Assembly (NCBI GenBank): GCA_021648405.1
Contig: JAKISX010000007.1
Coordinates: 1 to 42,017, forward strand
Origin: Sulfurimonas sp.
GTDB taxonomy: Bacteria > Campylobacterota > Campylobacteria > Campylobacterales > Sulfurimonadaceae
DNA: 42,017 nt
Direction of reading: 5' to 3'
Shown: in pieces, positions 5,974-15,152 of the stretch
How positions within the stretch are numbered: position 1 is the stretch's first letter
Layout of the letters: each line of letters starts with the position of its first letter
Position numbers and translations under genes: made by a program
The notes under the pieces: generated by a model
The model's input: the letters and a program-made list of their open reading frames with translations, nothing else
Database searches by the model: none
What the model was told of the DNA's origin: nothing

Positions 5974-8211
5974 ATGACAGTTACGAAACGAAATGGAAAT
6001 CTTGAAACATTAGATATTTCAAAAATTACAGAATCCCTCACTTGGGCTAAAAATAGAGACAAATTAACAAGTATATCTATATCAGATATTGAAGTAGCTT
6101 CAAATTTGCATTTTTATGACAAGATGGAAACTGCCGAAATTCATGACATAATGATCTCGGTTGTAAAGAGTCTTTCATCTTTGCGAACAATGGACATGGA
6201 CACACTAGCAAGAAATCTTATTTTACAAAAAGTATATAAAGAAACTTATAATTGTATAAAGCCATATACTCTTCATGAAATTATTAAAATTAATACAAAA
6301 CTTAAGATATACAACTCTAAATTGCTTTCTAAATTTAATGAAAAAGAAATGAGTCTACTGGATGCACATATCGATCATAGTAGAGATTTTACATTTTCTA
6401 CGGCTGGATTAGAGCAACTTGTAAATAAGTATATTATTAAATCAAAAGATGGTTTAATGTTGGAATCTCCACAGGCAATGTATATGGCTATATCTATGGA
6501 TGTATTTAGAGATTATCCAAATAGAATATATTGGATAAAATTTTTATATGATGCGTTGTCTACATTTAAAATTAGTTTTCCAACACCAATGATGAAAGCA
6601 CTACGGACAAAATCTACAGACTATGCTTCATGTATAGCAATCATGCTTGGAGACAGTATTGACTCATGGACAGCTGGTAAGTCAGCAATCATGAAACATA
6701 CTGTAGCGTCAGCAGGAATTGGAGTTGATATATCATCAGTAGCATCAATTAACGATAATGTTAAAAATGGCTTAATAAAACACTCTGGAAAAATTCCATT
6801 ATTAAGAGCAATTGATGCGGACATTCAAACAAGCTCTCAAAATGGTCGCAGAGGTCAAGCAGTATCGTTTATAAACTTTTTTGATCCAGAGATAGAGTCA
6901 ATATTGGCACTTAAGTCTCCAAGAACAGCATCAGATTTGAGAATAAACGATATGAAGTATACGATTAAGATGAATGAACTATTGTATTCAAGAGCCAATG
7001 AAAACAAATATATTTCTTTATTTTCGTCTAGGAAACAAAAACATCTAGTATCGTTATTCGATTCAAAAAATACAAATGCTTTCATTGATGAATATGAAAG
7101 GCTTGAGGAAGCTGGACTTGAAGATGGAAAAATTCTGGCTCAAGAGTTTTTTAATATATTTACATCAGAAAGATTTGAAAATGGAATATACTACATAATG
7201 AATATGGATGAGTCAAACAACAATTCAGCATATAAAGAGGGAATATCACAAAGTAATATTTGTCTTGAATTTATGTCGCCTACTAAGCCAGTTATCTCTG
7301 GTTCTGAGGAGCCTGATATAGGAGTTTGTATACTTACTAACATAAATCAAGGAACTGTATCTATAGAAGAGCTCTCGTTATGCACAGAGCTCGTAGTTAG
7401 AGCACTTAATAATATTGTACATCGTCAAATACATCCAACTGCACAAGCAAATGCTTTCGTTAGAGACTATACATCATTAGGTATAGGATTTGCAAATCAT
7501 GCATATTTTGTAGCTAAAACTAAATCTAGATTTGGTTCACAAATAGCTATGGATGCACATAATGAGTGGATGGAACACTTTCAATATGGATTGATTAAAG
7601 CTTCGGTGCAGGTGGCTAAAGAATATTATCCAGCACCAAGATTTGATTATACAACTTATTCAAATGGAATTATGCCAATTGATAGATATAATAAACATGT
7701 AGATGAATTTGTTGCGAATAATACAACATTAAACTGGAAGAGCCTTAGGCTTAATGTTAAGAGACATGGAATGGCTAACTGTGCTTTAAGCATGGTTCCA
7801 CCATCAGAAACATCATCCGTAATAGGCAATATGACATCTGGTATGGAACCGATAAAAAACTTAGTTACAGTCAAAGGAAGCAAAACTAACATTATAAATC
7901 AATTTGCTCCAGAAGCTATTAAATTGTCACAATATTATGATTTTGCATTTGATAGAAAGATAACTAAAGATTATTTAAAACATGTAGCAATAACACAAAA
8001 GTGGATAGATTTGAGTATAAGTACTCAAACATTTTATAATCCAGAATTATATGAAAATGAAAAAGTTTCACAAAGAGAATTGATAGAAGATATATTCTTT
8101 GCAAAATATTATGGGATCAAAACTATGTATTACAACAACACTAAATCATCAGATGATGAAATAGACATTGCTCAGAACCAAGGGTGCAGTAGCGGAGGAT
8201 GTGAAGTATGA
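5974..8211 (+). CDS. nrdA: ribonucleotide reductase class Ia large subunit
   Basis: About 745 aa, close to E. coli NrdA (761). The protein opens MTVTKRNGNLETLDISKI, the ATP-cone motif. Active-site cysteines are visible in YASCIAIM (E. coli Cys225 region), SNICLEF (Cys439 with Glu441) and GVCILTNINQG (Cys462). The C-terminus ends CSSGGC, the redox-active CxxxxC pair that regenerates the site. It reduces ribonucleoside diphosphates to supply dNTPs for phage replication. The ATG at 5974 with AAAGGAAC upstream is preferred over an in-frame upstream ATG at 5932. Its stop overlaps the nrdB ATG (ATGA). No phage thioredoxin or glutaredoxin is seen nearby, so host reductant is presumably used. Confidence 0.96.
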   Translation: MTVTKRNGNLETLDISKITESLTWAKNRDKLTSISISDIEVASNLHFYDKMETAEIHDIMISVVKSLSSLRTMDMDTLARNLILQKVYKETYNCIKPYTLHEIIKINTKLKIYNSKLLSKFNEKEMSLLDAHIDHSRDFTFSTAGLEQLVNKYIIKSKDGLMLESPQAMYMAISMDVFRDYPNRIYWIKFLYDALSTFKISFPTPMMKALRTKSTDYASCIAIMLGDSIDSWTAGKSAIMKHTVASAGIGVDISSVASINDNVKNGLIKHSGKIPLLRAIDADIQTSSQNGRRGQAVSFINFFDPEIESILALKSPRTASDLRINDMKYTIKMNELLYSRANENKYISLFSSRKQKHLVSLFDSKNTNAFIDEYERLEEAGLEDGKILAQEFFNIFTSERFENGIYYIMNMDESNNNSAYKEGISQSNICLEFMSPTKPVISGSEEPDIGVCILTNINQGTVSIEELSLCTELVVRALNNIVHRQIHPTAQANAFVRDYTSLGIGFANHAYFVAKTKSRFGSQIAMDAHNEWMEHFQYGLIKASVQVAKEYYPAPRFDYTTYSNGIMPIDRYNKHVDEFVANNTTLNWKSLRLNVKRHGMANCALSMVPPSETSSVIGNMTSGMEPIKNLVTVKGSKTNIINQFAPEAIKLSQYYDFAFDRKITKDYLKHVAITQKWIDLSISTQTFYNPELYENEKVSQRELIEDIFFAKYYGIKTMYYNNTKSSDDEIDIAQNQGCSSGGCEV

Positions 8212-9655
8212 ATTATTCATTATTCTGTGAAGAACAAATTGATTTTCACAATGAACCATTATTTTTTGGTTCGGGAAGAAATGTTGCAAGATTAGACTTG
8301 CCAGTTGAACAATGGATTCAAAAACAGACAGACAACGCACTTGGAAGAACTTGGTTTAAACATTAAGCCACGCTAAGTAGAAATACTTAGATGATAACCT
8401 TATTAATTGCTGGAAACTCTTTAGAGCCTAAACTACCAAAGTGTAACAATGTTTAGGATTAGACAATCAGCAGCGAGACTAATAATTATAATTATTAGTC
8501 CGTTCAACGACTATCGAAAGCACACGGAAGTGGAAGCGAGTAGAGTAGAGCCAAGTGGCTCGAAACATAAGGCATCTTATCAGTTTTATACTGGAGATGA
8601 AGATATAGTCTAGTCTATATGGAGACATATAGTTGAGTTAAAAGCTCAGATTTTTATATAACGAATAAAAATTGAATATAAACGTTAAACACGATTTTAG
8701 CTATCTTCAAGATGCAAAAGATTTTGATGAATTATTGTCAAAATTGCAAGAATTATATTTAGCAAACTTAAAATTTCAAACAGTATTAGACTCTGCTGCC
8801 ACAAGAACTGTACTTGAAGTTTTTAAACCAATTACGACTAACCCTCAACTAGAGGAATGGTGGACGGTGCATGGATTTCAAGAAGCAATTCATTCGGCTA
8901 GTTATGCAGAATTAATTAAAGCCTTGCCATTAAATGCTACAAAAGTTTTTGATGATATTATGATAAATGAAGACATATTGTCAAGAGCAAGAGAGATTGT
9001 TGGACGCTTTGACGATACTGTAAAATGGAATGCTATTATGATTACAGATTCATTTACAGATGATAAATCTGTAATACCGTATTGTATAGATAGCCACAAA
9101 AAATCACTAGTTTTTAGTCTATATGCATTGAACATTCTAGAAGCTGGATTATTCCAAACCAGCTTCATAACAACATTCGCATTTGCAGAAAATGGGACTA
9201 TGGAGTCATCTGGAAAATCTATGTCTAAAATAGCTCAAGATGAAATAAACCATAAAGCCATGACTCAGCATCTTATCAATAGAATGAAAGTTGATCCAAA
9301 TTGGAAATATATTTTTGAAGAAAATTATATAGAAATTATAAAAATGTATAAATCAGCATATGAGGCAGATTTCCTATGGATAGACTATATATTTAGAGAT
9401 GGTGCAAGATTACTTGGATTGAACGCGGAAATATTGAAAGAGTATGCACAGTGGAACATTCACAGGGCTATGTCATCAATAGGGCTAGAACCATTTGTAG
9501 ATAAAGTTACTAATAATCCATGTCAATGGTCAGAGAAGTATACTAAGACATCTAATCTTCAGGTAGCACTGAATGAATCAGATGGGATTAATTATCTACT
9601 AGGAAAACTAAATAAAAACATCACTCAAGAAGAATGGAAAGAGATGAAAATATGA
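8208..9655 (+). CDS. nrdB: ribonucleotide reductase class Ia small subunit, split by a group I intron
   Basis: Exon 1 is 8208-8355 and exon 2 is 8685-9655, giving 372 aa (E. coli NrdB is 376). Joined this way the protein aligns with E. coli without a gap through the first metal ligands: Trp49, Asp85, Glu116, His119 and radical Tyr123 correspond to W48, D84, E115, H118 and Y122. Further ligands appear in FAENGTME and AQDEINH, and the C-terminal INYLLG holds the tyrosine used in radical transfer. The subunit makes the tyrosyl radical used by NrdA. Exon 1 alone runs into TAA 11 bases into the intron, so splicing is needed. The in-frame TTG at 8672 lies inside the intron and is not a real start. 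Confidence 0.93.
8356..8684 (+). ncRNA. group I self-splicing intron in nrdB (no internal ORF)
   Basis: 329 nt. Core elements are visible: Q-type AATCAGCAGCGAGAC near 8466, R-type GTTCAACGACTA at 8502-8513 and S-type AAGATATAGTC at 8600-8610. P7 pairs GACTA (8509-8513) with TAGTC (8606-8610). A strong AT hairpin (8477-8500) separates Q and R. P1 pairs exon TGGT with intron GCCA at 8367-8370, placing the U-G splice pair at 8355, and extends by two A-U pairs. The intron ends in G at 8684. P10 could form between exon 2 TTAA and the TTAA before the guide. No homing endonuclease is encoded inside. Confidence 0.9.
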
Positions 9656-9885
9656 CAGAAGAACATCCGTTAATTAATACAGATTCTAGTCACTATATGA
9701 ATACTGGAAGTAATTCTATAGAGCTATTAGAGCTAATGTATTCAAGAGAAGAACTAATGGCATGGTGCAAAATTAGTGCAATGAAATATAGATTAAGAAT
9801 AGGCAACAAAGACACTCCTGAAAAGGAAATAAAGAAGATAAAGACATTCGAATCGTACTGGCAACACTTATCTTCATTAAACTAG
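9652..9885 (+). CDS. DUF3310-like small protein
   Basis: A 77-aa protein whose ATG overlaps the nrdB stop (ATGA); an upstream in-frame ATG at 9634 would overlap nrdB by 22 bases and is less likely. The pattern SSHYMNTGSNSIELLELM, then AWCKISAMKYRLRIGNKDT, then KKIKTFESYWQHL, matches the layout of DUF3310 (HY-x-x-G-x-x-E, GNAxKYxxR-like helix, KA-x-x-Y). That phage family has no proven biochemical role but usually lies with nucleotide metabolism genes, as here. Confidence 0.7.
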   Translation: MTEEHPLINTDSSHYMNTGSNSIELLELMYSREELMAWCKISAMKYRLRIGNKDTPEKEIKKIKTFESYWQHLSSLN

Positions 9886-9887
9886 AT

Positions 9888-9903
9888 GATAGCACTGGCT
9901 ATC
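9888..9903 (+). terminator. weak stem-loop, possible terminator or attenuator
   Basis: GATAGC ACTG GCTATC forms a 6-bp stem with a 4-nt loop right after the DUF3310-like gene, followed by a T-containing but interrupted stretch (TTACATTTTAC). This is marginal for an intrinsic terminator and may only attenuate. Confidence 0.35.
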
Positions 9904-9932
9904 TTACATTTTACAAAAAAAAAGGACATATT

Positions 9933-10199
9933 ATGAGCAAAGAAGAAAATAAATACACAGAGATGACAAAGAAAGATATATTTAATTGTGATGCTGGAGC
10001 AGCTTCTCCATCAGAGTACATTGAAGCACACAATGATAGTAATGGTATCAACAACTACAAAGAGCGTAAAGTCAATCATTCACTAGGTGAAGTAAAAACT
10101 CTTTTGATTGATGAAATTCATAGATCTATTGTAAATAAAAATGCAAATATGCTTCCAATCTTGGCAGATGTACTTTGCAAAATACAAACAATCAAATAA
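9933..10199 (+). CDS. hypothetical protein
   Basis: An 88-aa protein with a strong AAAAGGA site upstream. The first half is polar (MSKEENKYTEMTKKDIFNCD) and the second half is helical and more hydrophobic (LLIDEIHRSIVNKNANMLPI). No recognised motif. The stop TAA shares its last A with the ATG of the next gene (TAATG), so translation is coupled to the MazG-like protein. Confidence 0.65.
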   Translation: MSKEENKYTEMTKKDIFNCDAGAASPSEYIEAHNDSNGINNYKERKVNHSLGEVKTLLIDEIHRSIVNKNANMLPILADVLCKIQTIK

Positions 10200-10660
10200 T
10201 GAGACCTGATATAGATTTAATCCAGTCTGTATATAACTGGAACCTAAAAGCAGGGCTTCTTAACACTCCATATTCAGATGCAAATGAATCAAAATTTCCT
10301 ATAGAGGAAGCTTTAGAGGGCTTTAGAACTGATAAGATTGCGGGTCAATTAAATATTGATATAGACTCAAACCCAAAAGAAATATCTAGACAAATTATAG
10401 GTCTTATTGATGGCAGTGAAGATTTATCTGATACGGATAGATTCGATAAGCATCTAGATATCATAGTTTATTCTTTTGGTTCATTGTTCAAGCTTGGTCT
10501 ATCACCAGAACAGGCGATAAATGGACTTGTAGCTGTAATGGATGCAAACTCTAAGAAGTTAGAGTCAAAAATTGATTCTCATGGCAAATTAGGAAAACCA
10601 GCAGATTTTGTTGGACCAGAAAAAGAACTTGAAAAAATATTAAAAGAACGAGAGAGGTAG
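10199..10660 (+). CDS. MazG-like nucleotide pyrophosphohydrolase
   Basis: About 153 aa. The EEALEGF segment matches the EExxE metal site of the MazG/phosphoribosyl-ATP pyrophosphohydrolase fold. It is followed by a long helix (DKHLDIIVYSFGSLFKLGL), then MDANSKKL and a GKPADFVGPEKEL ending typical of phage all-alpha NTP pyrophosphohydrolases. These enzymes hydrolyse (d)NTPs or alarmones. Start placed at 10199, in TAATG overlap with the preceding stop; an earlier in-frame ATG at 10175 would create a longer overlap. Grouped with nrdAB, consistent with nucleotide pool control. Confidence 0.75.
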   Translation: MRPDIDLIQSVYNWNLKAGLLNTPYSDANESKFPIEEALEGFRTDKIAGQLNIDIDSNPKEISRQIIGLIDGSEDLSDTDRFDKHLDIIVYSFGSLFKLGLSPEQAINGLVAVMDANSKKLESKIDSHGKLGKPADFVGPEKELEKILKERER

Positions 10661-10666
10661 CTTGAT

Positions 10667-10831
10667 ATGGGTAGCTTTCTCAAAGCAATAGGTTTAGTTT
10701 TTTCAATACTTGTATTCATAGTAATGGTAATAGCATTTATCTACATATCATATATTTTAATGATTGGGCTAGTTATAATATTTTTAATATTTATTTTATA
10801 TCATATAATAAAAGTATTTAACGAGGATTAA
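10667..10831 (+). CDS. 54-aa two-helix membrane protein
   Basis: A short gene with AGAGAGG before the ATG. Nearly the whole protein is hydrophobic: residues about 7-28 (IGLVFSILVFIVMVIAFIYI) and about 32-47 (MIGLVIIFLIFILYH) form two membrane segments, with a polar tail KVFNED. No family recognised. It ends 3 bases before the next small membrane gene. Position at the end of the rightward block suggests membrane modification, superinfection exclusion or lysis timing, all unproven. Confidence 0.6.
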   Translation: MGSFLKAIGLVFSILVFIVMVIAFIYISYILMIGLVIIFLIFILYHIIKVFNED

Positions 10832-10834
10832 CGA

Positions 10835-11044
10835 ATGGAAATATTAATTTTTGGACTCATTGCAGCATTTAATATGCTAATCATAATAATCAAGTTAAGG
10901 ATGAATAGATATGCAGATGCAGGACTGGATGTTTCAATTTTCATAATATTAAACTATATAGCATCTGGAACATTAACTGGCATGATGATAGCAACAATAG
11001 CGTCACTAGTGGTAAGTATATTTTTATACTTTTCTCCACCTTAA
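10835..11044 (+). CDS. 69-aa membrane protein
   Basis: Three hydrophobic stretches: residues about 2-20 (EILIFGLIAAFNMLIIIIK), 32-43 (VSIFIILNYIAS) and 47-66 (TGMMIATIASLVVSIFLYF), joined by a short basic loop (KLRMNRYAD). A preceding ACGAGG could serve as ribosome site. No family recognised. It pairs with the upstream 54-aa membrane protein. Confidence 0.6.
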   Translation: MEILIFGLIAAFNMLIIIIKLRMNRYADAGLDVSIFIILNYIASGTLTGMMIATIASLVVSIFLYFSPP

Positions 11045-11069
11045 TAAAAAAATAGAAAGGAGAATTATA

Positions 11070-11207
11070 TTGAAAAATAAAGATGAAGAAATCGCTGAAA
11101 AAATAGAAAAAGTATGCTCAAAACTGGTATCAGTAACTGGCAATAAAATTGAAAAACTAATTGCAAAATTTGAAATTTATTTAGATTCCAAGTTAAAATC
11201 TAAATAA
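11070..11207 (+). CDS. 45-aa charged helical peptide, TTG start
   Basis: AAAGGAG at 11057-11063 is well placed for TTG at 11070. The peptide is amphipathic and Lys/Glu-rich (KNKDEEIAEKIEKVCSKLVS) and ends in LDSKLKSK; it may form a coiled coil. It is the last gene of the rightward block, and its final 15 bases overlap the end of the convergent 1319-codon late gene. No known family. Confidence 0.55.
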   Translation: MKNKDEEIAEKIEKVCSKLVSVTGNKIEKLIAKFEIYLDSKLKSK

Positions 11208-14200
11208 AATTTCTGCAGTTGATGGAGGCAGGATATGATTTTCGGTTCCATCAAATGCAACATCAAACGGACTTTTAAACATATAATCATAATTTTTTTC
11301 AAAGAAACTTGATTCACTTGGATTTGGTGCATCAAGTAATAGGGACATAGCCAATATCGAAGACGGTCTGTCCTTTAAGTTTCTTATAAGAGATTTATTA
11401 GAACCAAGGAAGTATGGCATAAACCACGATAAGCCAACTGAATTCATCCATCTAAAAACAGTAGGCATCAATCTATTATAATTTATAAATTCATCAAGAA
11501 CCATTTTTATGGCAATTTTTTTATCAATACCGCTTTCTTCCGTTAAATATTGATATCTACTAGCCCTAGCAACGAAGTCACTATATTGAACACCCATCAT
11601 CATCATCTTAAAAATACTAGTTGATTCAGTCATATATAAAACACTAGCACCATCTTTTAATATTTGAGGAGTTTTGTCAACTATGCCTTTAACTAGATCA
11701 CTCTCTCCAATAAACTTCTCTATCTTACTACTTGCAGTCAAGTCTGTATCATGAATATCCTCTACAACTGTTGTAAACAGTCCAGCTTTCATCAAATCAT
11801 GCACAAGCATAGATTCCATTTCTCTATTTAATTCTCTTATTTTTATTTTAAAATCAAATTTTTCTTTATTATTCAACAATGCAGTAGTTATCTTTATATT
11901 TAACGAATCTACTTCTCTCTTCTTCTCAAGATATAGTTTTGTGTCACGAAACATTTTTAATTGATTCGCCGCTACAGTCCATGGCATCTGACCACTAAGT
12001 GTAATTGTGTAATTAATATTAGATATTAGATTGTCTATGATAACCTTTGGAGTCTTTATTACAATATCAACCTTTTGTATACTAACTATTTCTGACCATA
12101 TTTCCCCAACTAATGCAGCACTATTAGCAATCATGCTTCCAATTTCTGTCTCTCGTAATTTTGACGAAATAGTTTTGCCAGCATATGGTATTCTAAGATT
12201 CAAAAGACTTGGAGATCTAGCCCCAACATACATACCAGCCAAATCTCTTCTTATAGCTATAAACCTTTGACCTTTTTTTCTGCGTACAATTCTGCTTCTG
12301 ATATTATTTGGTAAATTTTTTAACAATTCTTCAGAGTATCTTTTTTCAGTCTCCCCCTTGGTTCTGGCGTCTATGCCAATTTCTATATAACCAGCATCTC
12401 CCCTCGTATAATTTTTCATATCATTTTGGATGGAAACATACACTTCATTATTAAGCACAGTCGCTTCTTCTTTTTCATTTATTTCAGCAACCATTTTGCC
12501 CAATAGAATTGGTGCTTTATTGTCTTGTTTCATTGCTTTTGCATATGTTTTCTTATCTATACTTACAGCATAGTCTGATATATTTTTATTACCAATTTTA
12601 ACATAACCGTCTAATGTAGGCATTACAATAGATTTCATTTGTTCATACGAATTATTTAATGCATACCTTTTAATAACTTTAACTCGTATTTCGTTAGATA
12701 CGCTTGAAACTGGAGAACCCATTACTGTGTTCAATTTTTTTGCTTCATTTATTTTTGCTAACGCTTGTTTGCTAAACGAATTCATTCCCATTATAGAACT
12801 TGTGTATAAAAACATTTTACTAACATGAGTTGGTCCAACAAGTCTATATCCTTTTTTCTTCATTTCTTTTATTGTTTTTTTGTCACCATTGTTTATAAGA
12901 CTATGCATATTATCTTCTCTAGTGTCTTTTGTTTCTCCCTTTATTGGAAGTACTCCAGTCTTATATTCAAGTGCATGCTTAACAGATTTATGAACATACA
13001 TTTTATGCACAGCAAGTGTAACATCAAGTTTTCCTTTTATTTTAGAAACTATATCTCTGTCATTCTTGTCTGTTCTTTTTAAAGCTTCTAGACTAGCTAG
13101 TCTATCAACTATGCTTCTAAGTTCTATAAATAAATCTTTATCAAAAAATCTTGTTTTGTCTTTGAGTTCTAAATTTTTCATGGATACTATATCGTGTGCG
13201 TTATTCTGTATTGAGCTTCCACCTAGCCCAGTAGCCATCTTATGTCCAAGACCCATAGTTTGACTTTTGAAATAATTAGATGCCTCTGTGTCGTCTATCA
13301 GACTGTCTATATTGTTGCGTTCTATTTCTATGTTTTTCTCAATTTCAGAATCGCTCGATATCATATTTTTTATTTCGTCGATTGAATACGTATCTGTTAA
13401 TGACTGCAAGTCTGCTTCGACAATAACGCTAGATACTGCAGTCTGCTCTTCTTTACTAACATCCTTACCTAAATCATTTTTTATTTCTCCACCTATGGCA
13501 ACTATAGTATTACTTCTATTACTGTCTATCTTTTTATTTATTAGTCCAAATTTTTCGACCTTTATCGACTCGTTATCATCTTGTCCAAAGAAATTTACTA
13601 GTGTCATTATGCTTCCCTCTGGTGCAAACAGCCAACCAAGACCCAACCAGTCATTCTCCCCATCCATAATTTGACTCAACTCAGTCATTGTTTCATTTCT
13701 AGCTAATTTTTGTCTCTTACCTAGCCATGGATTAGTTAACTTTAAAATATTTTTTGTTGTGCCAAGATATTGTCCAACTATATTATCTTTATTTGATTCG
13801 ACAACAAGATCAGATGCGGAACTCAATGCAGAACCAGCTTTGTTTACGGCATTAACAATTGCAGAATCTACAGAGACCCTAGCATTCGAAACGTATTCTC
13901 CTATTTTACCAGAAACACTTGCGTCTTTTGAAGTTCTTACATTGTGTTGCCACATCTCATTAACTATCCACAATAATTTTTCTTCCCCATCTAGCCCACT
14001 GCTCTTTGAAACCATTGATCTTATTGTTTCAAAAATCAATACAACCATATTAGATATCATCTGGAATACAGTATCATTCCTCTCGCTGGTTCTTTCAGTA
14101 TTCATTTTCATCTTACTAAGTAGATTTTGAACTCTTTCGTTTGTCATTCCAAGTGCGATAAATTCAGATATGCCATCTTTATTATCAAACATTTTCTCCC

Positions 14201-15152
14201 ACTGAAGTTGTGCAGCATCTGTTTTACCATCAACAACTAATTGTTCAACTGTAATTGACTTCTTAGCTAATGCATATAGTTTGTTAAGTTCATTTATTTG
14301 TGTGGACAACGCACCTCTCTTATGCTGTCTGGCGAATTCAACACTCATATGTATAAGTTCATGCATATAGACTTCTGCACCACTCATATCGCTACTTACT
14401 GACGAATCGCTGTCTGCCAAGTCTAGTACTATTTTTTTATCGTTTATTACTTGTGCTATACCTTTATTTTCTTTTGCTTTTTTATTTATATATATCTTAA
14501 ATTCTTCAAATACTGGTGTTGTGTTATCAACTATGGAACCTAACAGCTTTCTAAGTTTTTTAGTATGGCTACTATTGACTCCGTCATTCTTAACTATTAA
14601 ATCAAATAAAGAAAGTGCTTCTTTTGGATTTTTCCATATCTCGTTAACTATCTCTTCATGCTCAACGCCTTGCTTTATAGTTGAATCACTAGATCTAAAT
14701 AGATTCTCAGACTCTAGCTTGTTTATACTTTCATCAACAAACTCTCTGCTTGCATCAATTCTTCCATCTATGTTATTCATTACCTCTATATTTACAAACT
14801 GACCACTAGATGTTTTCTTGCTTCTTTGAGAACCATTTATGAATGCATATTTAGTTCCATCGCTAAGACCTATTTCGTACCCATTGTCTAATCTACTTAC
14901 GCCAAGTATCTTTCTTCTAACTTTATTTTTTCCACCATTATAGTTGACCAAGACTGTACCGCTTGTGTTATAGAGATGAAAGGCAAATACATCAAGTGCT
15001 TTGCCACTCATGCCATCTGATACGATTGGTGCAAAAACATTATTCATAACATCATCTTCAATATCTGTCTCACTTAATATTTTATTTGTTATGGATTTTT
15101 CTTCTATCATATTATCCCAAATAAGTTTTTTATCATTAATTGAACAACTCAT
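11193..15152 (-). CDS. large virion protein: detached vRNAP C-terminal region with HExxH domain
   Basis: A 1319-aa protein beginning in the vRNAP stop codon (ATGA overlap). Residues about 250-345 contain YMHELIHMS (His264, Glu265, His268) and, 62 residues after the last His, ISEFIALGMTN (Glu330), a gluzincin-type metallopeptidase pattern. The C-terminal 150 residues (DFVARASRYQYLTEESG, DEFINYNR, VGLSWFMPYFLG) resemble the end of N4-type vRNAPs, where a single 3500-aa chain has about 1400 residues after the polymerase domain needed for packaging. I infer that this part is a separate gene here. It probably enters the cell with the polymerase. Proteolytic activity is unproven. Confidence 0.75.
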   Translation of the reverse strand: MSCSINDKKLIWDNMIEEKSITNKILSETDIEDDVMNNVFAPIVSDGMSGKALDVFAFHLYNTSGTVLVNYNGGKNKVRRKILGVSRLDNGYEIGLSDGTKYAFINGSQRSKKTSSGQFVNIEVMNNIDGRIDASREFVDESINKLESENLFRSSDSTIKQGVEHEEIVNEIWKNPKEALSLFDLIVKNDGVNSSHTKKLRKLLGSIVDNTTPVFEEFKIYINKKAKENKGIAQVINDKKIVLDLADSDSSVSSDMSGAEVYMHELIHMSVEFARQHKRGALSTQINELNKLYALAKKSITVEQLVVDGKTDAAQLQWEKMFDNKDGISEFIALGMTNERVQNLLSKMKMNTERTSERNDTVFQMISNMVVLIFETIRSMVSKSSGLDGEEKLLWIVNEMWQHNVRTSKDASVSGKIGEYVSNARVSVDSAIVNAVNKAGSALSSASDLVVESNKDNIVGQYLGTTKNILKLTNPWLGKRQKLARNETMTELSQIMDGENDWLGLGWLFAPEGSIMTLVNFFGQDDNESIKVEKFGLINKKIDSNRSNTIVAIGGEIKNDLGKDVSKEEQTAVSSVIVEADLQSLTDTYSIDEIKNMISSDSEIEKNIEIERNNIDSLIDDTEASNYFKSQTMGLGHKMATGLGGSSIQNNAHDIVSMKNLELKDKTRFFDKDLFIELRSIVDRLASLEALKRTDKNDRDIVSKIKGKLDVTLAVHKMYVHKSVKHALEYKTGVLPIKGETKDTREDNMHSLINNGDKKTIKEMKKKGYRLVGPTHVSKMFLYTSSIMGMNSFSKQALAKINEAKKLNTVMGSPVSSVSNEIRVKVIKRYALNNSYEQMKSIVMPTLDGYVKIGNKNISDYAVSIDKKTYAKAMKQDNKAPILLGKMVAEINEKEEATVLNNEVYVSIQNDMKNYTRGDAGYIEIGIDARTKGETEKRYSEELLKNLPNNIRSRIVRRKKGQRFIAIRRDLAGMYVGARSPSLLNLRIPYAGKTISSKLRETEIGSMIANSAALVGEIWSEIVSIQKVDIVIKTPKVIIDNLISNINYTITLSGQMPWTVAANQLKMFRDTKLYLEKKREVDSLNIKITTALLNNKEKFDFKIKIRELNREMESMLVHDLMKAGLFTTVVEDIHDTDLTASSKIEKFIGESDLVKGIVDKTPQILKDGASVLYMTESTSIFKMMMMGVQYSDFVARASRYQYLTEESGIDKKIAIKMVLDEFINYNRLMPTVFRWMNSVGLSWFMPYFLGSNKSLIRNLKDRPSSILAMSLLLDAPNPSESSFFEKNYDYMFKSPFDVAFDGTENHILPPSTAEILFRF

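Noticed and set aside
8356..8674. Alternative intron 3' end at G 8674
   Set aside because: With the P1-defined 5' site this creates a stop codon at the junction; G 8684 restores the frame and the exact alignment.
8672..9655. A separate 327-aa NrdB gene starting at TTG 8672
   Set aside because: The TTG lies inside the intron, lacks a ribosome site, and the protein would miss the N-terminal part found in exon 1; the spliced product aligns with E. coli NrdB without gaps.
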